This document shows positions 57,612 to 64,000 of a DNA stretch of 64,000 nucleotides, piece by piece (position 1 is the stretch's first letter; each line of letters starts with the position of its first letter). The stretch comes from Isoetes taiwanensis. Its lineage: Eukaryota > Streptophyta > Lycopodiopsida > Isoetales > Isoetaceae. The stretch spans positions 21,251,252-21,315,251 of the forward strand of contig JAJEKV010000018.1 in NCBI GenBank assembly GCA_021234155.1. The letters are read 5' to 3'. The notes below the pieces were generated by a model. The model saw only the letters and a list, made by a program, of their open reading frames with translations, was not told where the DNA came from and searched no databases. The position numbers and the translations under genes are program-made.

Positions 57612-58501
57612 CTAACTAAATTACAAAAGAGCGGTTATGGAGCCGTTCTTGGCCGGCTGAGGGCAGCGGCCGCCCTCTCTTCAGCAGTCCAGAACAGCGG
57701 GGATATGAGAATATGGTTGTGGTATTTTGGGGCTAGCAGGATCAGGGATTGGATTCAGCGTAAGCAGCAGAAAAAAAAGATCTGATGGAGGTTTGCAATT
57801 CTCTCCTTCTCGGTGGCAGTTTTGGCAGCAGGTAATCCTCTAACGAGGTTCCTTTCTTTGGTGATTATACACTATGTCTTTGAATAGACACACCGAAATG
57901 GGTAGATCTTGTTAGATGCCGGCCTATAAGGTGAAGAATGGAGGCTACAAAACTAGGTAAAGGGGATACTTTGCATTTCTTTTCCAGCAGGGAAAATCAT
58001 AATCTGTCTCTTTTTGAAGAATTTGTCTTTGGCCTTCCCTGTTGCTCTTTCTTGCTAGCAGAAAGATATGGAGACGACTCCTTGAAGAGAACATAGTAGT
58101 TTGATTTTAATTTACAGATTCCTCAACTGGATATGGAATAATATATGTAATTGTCAGAATTTGCCGAGCTAGGAATTTTCTGGGCAGGATGACGCTTACA
58201 TATTTTGAGCCAGGTGCTAAACAGGTTATGTTATGTTAGATTGGCAAATATTTGGAATTTCCTAGCATGATTGTTTGCTTTTTCAATTAGCTATGATTGA
58301 AGAAGCCTTCAAGTTCTGAAGCTTGAATATAATTTGGTACTGATGCCAAATTCTTTTTTCATACCAATTCACTGGATATGGTTTGCTCAAATACTGCTAC
58401 ATTTGAGCCGTGCTAAGATCAGGTACTGATGCCTGAATTCCATTTTATTTGGCTGTTTTCATACAGAAGTGGAGGTATCTGGTGGTTGGGCTAAGATCGC
58501 C
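57612..58501. other. No gene seen
   Basis: Mixed composition, short frames only. A GC-rich stretch at about 57630-57700 (GGCAGCGGCCGCC) has no attached feature. Confidence 0.35.
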
Positions 58502-58833
58502 ATTCTAGAATGGGACGAGCATGCATGTTTTGCATGCATGCGGGCGGCGCATGCCCGTTGTGGTTGGGAGTTCGCTATTTTAGGCGCGTTTCTGCATCAA
58601 CGTCTCATCGGCGCTTCCTCTTCTCTCTCAGCAGTACCTATTTCTCTTTGAATTGTTTTCCAGGCAGGGGAGGGGCTTCTTCCTGCTTGGTTTGGCCAAT
58701 TTGGCGTTTCTTTCATGCTGTCCTTTCGGCCTTTAGCCTTCCCCGCGGACCTTTCGCCCTCGATTCTAGTTTGTAAGGAAGTCCTTTGGTATTCGGGCGG
58801 TTTGTTGAATTCATGCGAGTTCCATTCTAGAAT
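58502..58833. mobile_element. Small TIR element A, ATTCTAGAATGGGAC ends
   Basis: Begins ATTCTAGAATGGGACGAGCATG and ends with its inverted, slightly changed form (CATGCGAGTTCCATTCTAGAAT), 332 bp. The left inner part has two CATGCATG (RY-type) motifs around TTTTG. It shares its first 155 bp and last 45 bp with element B. It encodes nothing convincing. Confidence 0.65.
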
Positions 58834-58860
58834 CCCATCGATCCGAGACATCGGATCGCC

Positions 58861-59489
58861 ATTCTAGAATGGGACGAGCATGCATGTTTTGCATGCATGC
58901 GGCGGCGCGATGCCCGTTTCGTTGGGAGTTCGCTATTTTAGGCGTTTTCGCATCAACGTCTCTCGGCTTCCTCTTCTCTCTCGCCAGTTACCTATTTCTC
59001 TTTGAACCCACCCTCCCCCTTCTTTTGTTTATTATGTTTGTCGCGTGGCACGCGCGTAATCAGCCCCTCCACTCTGGGAGGTTTGTTTTGTTTTGTTTTT
59101 TTGGTGTTGGTGATGTGCAGGTACAGGTTGGCGAGCGGTATCTGTTTCGACTTCTCCATTCGTGGGTTTTTGGGAGCGATTTCTCTGCCTTGCGTTTGTC
59201 TAAGCCCCTTGCCGAAGGTTTATCACTAGGGTTTTTCCTCAAAAACCCGAAAGGGCGGGGTTTTTTAATCCCGGTGATAAGCTTTCGGCAGGTACACCAA
59301 CCAAACATCTGTTAGCATTGTATTTTTGGGGTCCAAATGATATAATTGGATTTTCCCTTTATTGTTCGTGGATAGTTCGCATGTGTGCGGCTACCCACTA
59401 TCCACCATTGTAGAAAATCTGCTGAGATGAATGAGAAGCCTATCTATATCGGGCGGTTTGTTGATTTCATGCGAGTCCCATTCTAGAAT
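58861..59489. mobile_element. Small TIR element B, ATTCTAGAATGGGAC ends
   Basis: Same ends as A (ATTCTAGAATGGGACGAGC and GCGAGTCCCATTCTAGAAT), 629 bp. After the shared left part it carries about 300 bp absent from A, including the hairpin at 59211-59289. A and B stand head-to-tail 27 bp apart. Confidence 0.65.
59211..59289. repeat. 79 bp hairpin inside element B
   Basis: GCCGAAGGTTTATCAC (59211-59226) pairs with GTGATAAGCTTTCGGC (59274-59289) with one or two mismatches. The loop contains a second pairing GGGTTTTT/AAAAACCC. A small-RNA hairpin or a terminator of a nested element is possible but unproven. Confidence 0.5.
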
Positions 59490-59928
59490 TCAGGTTGACT
59501 GCTACATATTCCGACAATGCATCACTTCTTATGGATTTCATATATTATTCTATGTACTGGCAGATCAATTTGCAGGTTGGGTCAAATTTCAGAAGTAGTG
59601 GCAACTTCTTTGTGCAGTATGATAGGTTGCACATTTTACTATGTAATTCTTTTTCTCTTCATCTCTATTTATGCAACAGGGTTTATGATCATTCAAGGAT
59701 TTAACTGCAGCTTTTGGAAAGTTTGTTCTTGGCTCCTATAGTATTCTGGCTTGAGAAGATGTTGATTTTAATCCTATAGTATCAGCTGGACAGAAGAAGA
59801 AGTTGAGTGAGGCTTACAAATACAGAAGTTCAGTTATGATAATTGATCCATGTGGGATCTTTTAAAGCTTTATATCTATCTGATCCAAGAGGGATCTTCA
59901 TGATGTAATATTTCCTACTTAATGAATA
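59490..59928. other. No gene seen
   Basis: Two overlapping short plus-strand frames (about 70 codons each, 59495-59741) are not protein-like beyond hydrophobic T-rich translation. No feature is assigned. Confidence 0.35.
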
Positions 59929-59956
59929 CTAGTTATAGTGCCCGGCGTTGCCGGGC
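59929..59956 (-). mobile_element. Helitron 3' terminus, second copy
   Basis: On the minus strand: hairpin GCCCGGC-AAC-GCCGGGC (59940-59956), seven bases, CTAG (59929-59932), then host T. It matches the terminus at 17208 in arm length, loop and spacing, with compensating changes (GCCCAGC/GCTGGGC against GCCCGGC/GCCGGGC). The element would extend to higher coordinates; its 5' end was not found. Confidence 0.65.
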
Positions 59957-62759
59957 CTAGTAACAATTTGAAAGGCAGTTGTTTAGTACCAAAAGAAGAT
60001 TTAGAGCATGAAAATATGTATCTGAAGATCGTAGGAGTAATATGGAGCAGGAAATTTGCATTCTTGCCACATATGTTTTATATATGAGAATCTAGCATTT
60101 CCAATGCGTTCTAAAATACTCGTGTTCCAGTCTCAAGTTTCTTGTACGGGCCATGTTGGAGTCTCTAGCAATTTGTAGATGACGAAGGACATGATTTTCA
60201 TTGGTATTAATTGAATCAATCAAAGATGTACATGATGTGAAATTTTGATAGGTAAATACTATAAAATATAGAGGAAGAAGGATTGTGCCTAAAGCTTTTT
60301 ATTACACTTTAGCATTTGTAAAAGGCCGATAAATAAGCGGGTGCCTAGCATTGGGGCTTTAGCAGATAAGGTTGTTTGGGGCATAGGCATTTGTGCATGT
60401 GATATGACAACAATTTAAGGCCTCCTACGTGGGTAAGGATGCCAATGTTGGAGCCTTTTTTTGTCATGCGAACATTAATGCACATTAGATCCATAAATTT
60501 TGTAGACATTGTTTTAATCGTTGTAACAAATTATTCAGTTCTATTTTACAATGGCTATAACATCAACATTTTTTTTCCTCCATTACTAAGTTGTATTGTA
60601 CTCTAAATTTGTTTTAATCCTCACTAAAAAGAAAATTTATGTTCTTGGTTTTTTTCCTAAGCACAAACTCTCTACAATACAAACTACTTTGTATATGAAT
60701 ACAAACTACTTTGTGTATGAATAGCTAAATTTATGAGAATGCACGTGTAATTTCTTCTATCGATTGCACGTGTAAATTTGAGCTTGTAGCAAATTTTTTG
60801 TCAACTTGAAGCTGCAAGAGTGCCATAATAATTTCCAACCATTTTCACAATACAATGTGAACATCCATGATCCAATTATTGCACAAAGTTTGGCAAAGGA
60901 TTCCAAAGTTTGGCAAAGTTCTAATCCATCTTAGCGACACCTTGTAGGATGAAAATGATACCTGATCATTAAGAGAAATCTGTGAGAGTCATGCTGGATT
61001 CAGAAGAAACCTTTGTCACAAAAAAAAATACTTGGCTTAAGAATAGAAGTAAACAGTTCTATCTTTTCATTCAAACAAAGAATACCTGGATCGTCATGAT
61101 ATCATTGGTCTTTGAGCAATGAAGTTTTGAAGAAAAAAGGGGAAAATTCAAAATCAACCTAATGCTTTAATGAGTGCATCCAGATCTTAATATGAAACAA
61201 TAATACACATAAAGAAGTATGATGTTGATTGAATCTAACTAAGGGTATTAAATCACACAAACTATCAAGGAAAGTTTGGATGGTCCAAGCTCTACAATGA
61301 GAACAGAAGAAAATACGGCTTATGTGTTTACCAGATCCGTAGTGCAAAAATACGCAGAACTTCCAATATATTTGCCTGCCCAAATACGCAGAACTTCCAA
61401 TATATTTGCCAAGCAGTTGAATCCATCACAGTTGGACCATATGCTTTTCTATAACTAAAAATGCATCGTTGTATCAGAGCTCTTTGAAAGCTCTTTCACC
61501 AAAAAGGACATGCCAAAAAAGGCGCTTTCCTGTAAATGAAGAATAAACGACATATGAAAGTACATATGAAAGTAGCACAAACTGCAAGATTTAAGAAATG
61601 GGTAACATACATGAATGGAAGTTCTCTACTTATAATGCAAAATCCATCATTTAGTGTACATTGCTGGAGAAGCAAATTATTTGAAATGCTCTTATGCATG
61701 CAAGTATTTAACAATAGTTTCTAAATCATCAAATTGATCAATGCATACCATGTTGTCTTCCAAAAATGGCATATTGCAAAGTCATAGCAAATTCCTAAAA
61801 ATCTGTCACTGCCCTTCAAATTTGCACCAAGCACCAGGAAATCTCTAAGGGTGGAAAAATACAGGTACGGAAGAAGCAATCCTCAGATGGCACCCAAAAT
61901 TTTGTAGAAGAAATCTTCCATATTTGCTGCCGCAAAAGGTCATTAAGCTTACACCAACCATCAGCCAAACCAACGATGAGGATCAAAAGAAAGACTAAGG
62001 ACAAAATGCAAGGAAATATATTTAGGCCAAACTACTCAAATTTTCTGCATCAGTGAATCCGATAAATCCTCTATCTTGTAAGTGAACAGTGAACATGTTT
62101 TTGAACTCTCAATACCATACCAAAGAGATAATAACTCTATTACGTCCCCAAAGGCCCTAATAAACTGGACCCAAAAGCTTAATTTCAAAATCTCAAATTT
62201 CAACAGACTAACCTGGCTCAATTTTTTGAATACTGGAATAATTATTGTTTAACATGCAGGTCTTTTAAGACCCAAAAAATGACAGGGCAAATGGTATGAG
62301 CAATCTGAAGGCCTGGAAATGTTTCAACAACAAAAAAGATGAGATTGAAACATTTGTAAAATTATATCTCTAAACTTGTACATTTATATTTGAATAAACA
62401 AATTGGATTTCACATCGTCCGCCTTATCTGCCCTGCAAATGCATGGACTTAGTAAACCTGATGCCAACATGTCCCTAATACCTTCTCAAAATTACTTTCA
62501 GTGCCACATGCCACAGTATCACCACCAGTCTCTTCTAGAACCTTTTGCTCAATGCTATATAGTAGACAATCTTGAGCATAATAAGGCAATCATTATTGTA
62601 GCCAATCCTTCTTTCAGATGTGGTGAAGAAATCTAAGAAGTTGAGAATGAGGACGCAGGAGCTACGGTCTTTAAGACGCAGTTGGAAATAAGGTAGCTTG
62701 AGTTTCTAGGGACCCTCTTCAGCAGACCTTATTATGTTATTGTTGATGTTATTGTTCTT
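59957..62759. other. No gene seen; 34 bp tandem duplication at 61349-61410
   Basis: AT-rich and low in coding signal. AATACGCAGAACTTCCAATA continues to TATTTGCC and is repeated once at 61383 (period 34). Part of this interval is expected to be the body of the second Helitron. Confidence 0.4.
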
Positions 62760-64000
62760 TTGCCCATTTTATAACAGTGTATTTGTGTATATTTGGGCAG
62801 CCCTTGGTAATGCAATGCAGGGAATTGAGATTACAATGAAATGTGTTTCTAGGGATTATATTTCTAATTCAATTTGTCCACATTCTATAAATGAAAGTTT
62901 GTGCATTGTATTTCTAGAATAGTTGTGCATTGTTTAGAGTGGAATAAATGGTGTGTTGCATTCGATCCTTCATGAACTAGATTCTTGTATTGTAATATTT
63001 AAATTACTGATAATGAATGAATAATGAATAAGCTAAGTTGTTTTAAATAAACATATCGATTATAATACTTATGCTTGCTTTGTTAGGGCCGAAGACCAAA
63101 TTTTTTTTATTATAACAACCAACACATAACTACTATTAACATTAATTAACACAACCATTACATCTAACACTTTTAAATTCAAAAACCCCTTGAAACCCCC
63201 TTTGTTGGGTGCATATTCACCGCGGGGGGACTCGCACGAGAGCCCTATAATTAGTTTTATGCGACAAAATCAACACCATATAGTATATTATCTCAAATCT
63301 TATAGTATTTTGCAAATCTTGTTATACAAGATAGCAAATTCCATACATCCATACCCCTTATTCCTTAATCTACAATCGCACACCAAAGTTCCTCGCTTTT
63401 GTGGGGTATGGATGTATGGAATTTGCTATACTATATAACAAGATTTGCAAAATACTATAAGATTTGAGATAATATATATATGGTGTTGATTTTGCACGCA
63501 TAAAACATAATTATAGGGCTCTCGCCGCCCCACGCCACCCCCCTCGCGGTGAATATGCACCCAAACCAAAGGGGGTTTCAAGGGGTTTTAATTTAAAAGT
63601 GTTAGATGTAATGGTTGTGTTAATTAATGTTAATAGTAGTTATGTGTTGGTTGTTATAATAAAATTTGGCCCTTCGGCCCCAACAAAGCAAGCATAAGTA
63701 TTATATCGATATGTTTATTTAAAACAACTTAGCTTATTCATTATTCATTCATTATCAAGAATTTAAATATTACAATACAAGAATCTAGTTCATGAAGGAT
63801 CGAATGCAACACACCATTTATTCCACTCTAAACAATGCACAACTATTCTAGAAATACAATGCACAAACTTTCATTTATAGAATGTGGACAAATTGAATTA
63901 GAAATATAATCCCTAGAAACACATTTCATTGTAATCTCAACCCTCGTGATTGCATTAAGGGCTGCCCAAATATACACAAATACACCTATAAAATGGGCAA
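62760..64000. repeat. Giant palindrome, arms of at least 620 bp, open at the window end
   Basis: Position 64000 mirrors 62760; the centre is near 63380. The outer arms (62760-63085 and 63681-64000) are unique-looking AT-rich sequence, not repeats. Example pairs: TTGCCCATTTTATA with TATAAAATGGGCAA, and GCTTTGTTAGGGCCG with CGGCCCCAACAAAGC. Mismatches between the arms are few and lie mostly at CAG or CTG. Confidence 0.95.
63086..63680. mobile_element. Foldback MITE, family GGGCCGAAG, copy 2, at the palindrome centre
   Basis: The ends are GGGCCGAAG (63086-63094) and CTTCGGCCC (63672-63680). Arms of about 290 bp contain AACCAACACATAACTACTA and GTGCATATTCACCGCGG and their complements. The centre is near ACAATCGCACACCAAAG. 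It is shared with 48353-49047 over most of its length. No direct target-site duplication exists: the flanks are inverted copies of each other. Confidence 0.85.

Overview
The window looks like repeat-rich, gene-poor nuclear DNA from a plant with a large genome. It holds plant L1-type LINE ORFs (DUF4283-like ORF1, endonuclease, reverse transcriptase), an RTE-like LINE, Helitron ends, foldback MITEs, two satellite-scale arrays and plant-type splice sites. I cannot name the species. No rRNA, organellar or bacterial genes and no CRISPR are visible. Nearly every long reading frame is a repeat, a transposon remnant or composition noise. The best host-gene candidates are a 99-codon ORF with a TATA box (6.1 kb) and a 176-codon ORF (57.1 kb).

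Layout. 1-5.7 kb: a satellite of about 343 bp, 12.8 units forward and then about four decayed units in reverse; each unit carries tRNA-like A and B boxes. 6.1-6.4 kb: small gene. 7.3-12.5 kb: decayed multi-exon coding region (+), unrecognised. 13.0-16.0 kb: broken transposase-like gene (-). Clusters of TGTACAT surround and interrupt both. 17.1-19.8 kb: foldback element split by a Helitron that contains a 1.6 kb polypyrimidine tract; the uninterrupted arm shows the pre-insertion state. 21.9-28.6 kb: a LINE ending in A22. 28.6-45.6 kb: five copies of a 3.23 kb unit, the first split by an RTE-like LINE fragment. 45.6-51 kb: minisatellite, MITE, mostly empty. 51.3-55 kb: LINE fragments (-) around a second copy of the transposase-like gene (+). 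56.6-57.6 kb: pentanucleotide microsatellite and the second candidate gene. 58.5-59.5 kb: two elements with ATTCTAGAATGGGAC ends. 59.9 kb: second Helitron end. 62.76-64.0 kb: a palindrome with arms of at least 620 bp centred on a MITE and still open at the window end.

Two points affect how everything else is read. First, copies of the same repeat differ mostly at CAG, CTG and CCG trinucleotides. These are plant CHG methylation sites, so many differences and some frameshifts (including the one in the LINE YxDD box) may be consensus errors. Second, the terminal palindrome has inverted flanks instead of a target-site duplication, and its arms differ chiefly at CAG/CTG. It may therefore be one locus assembled twice, forward and back.
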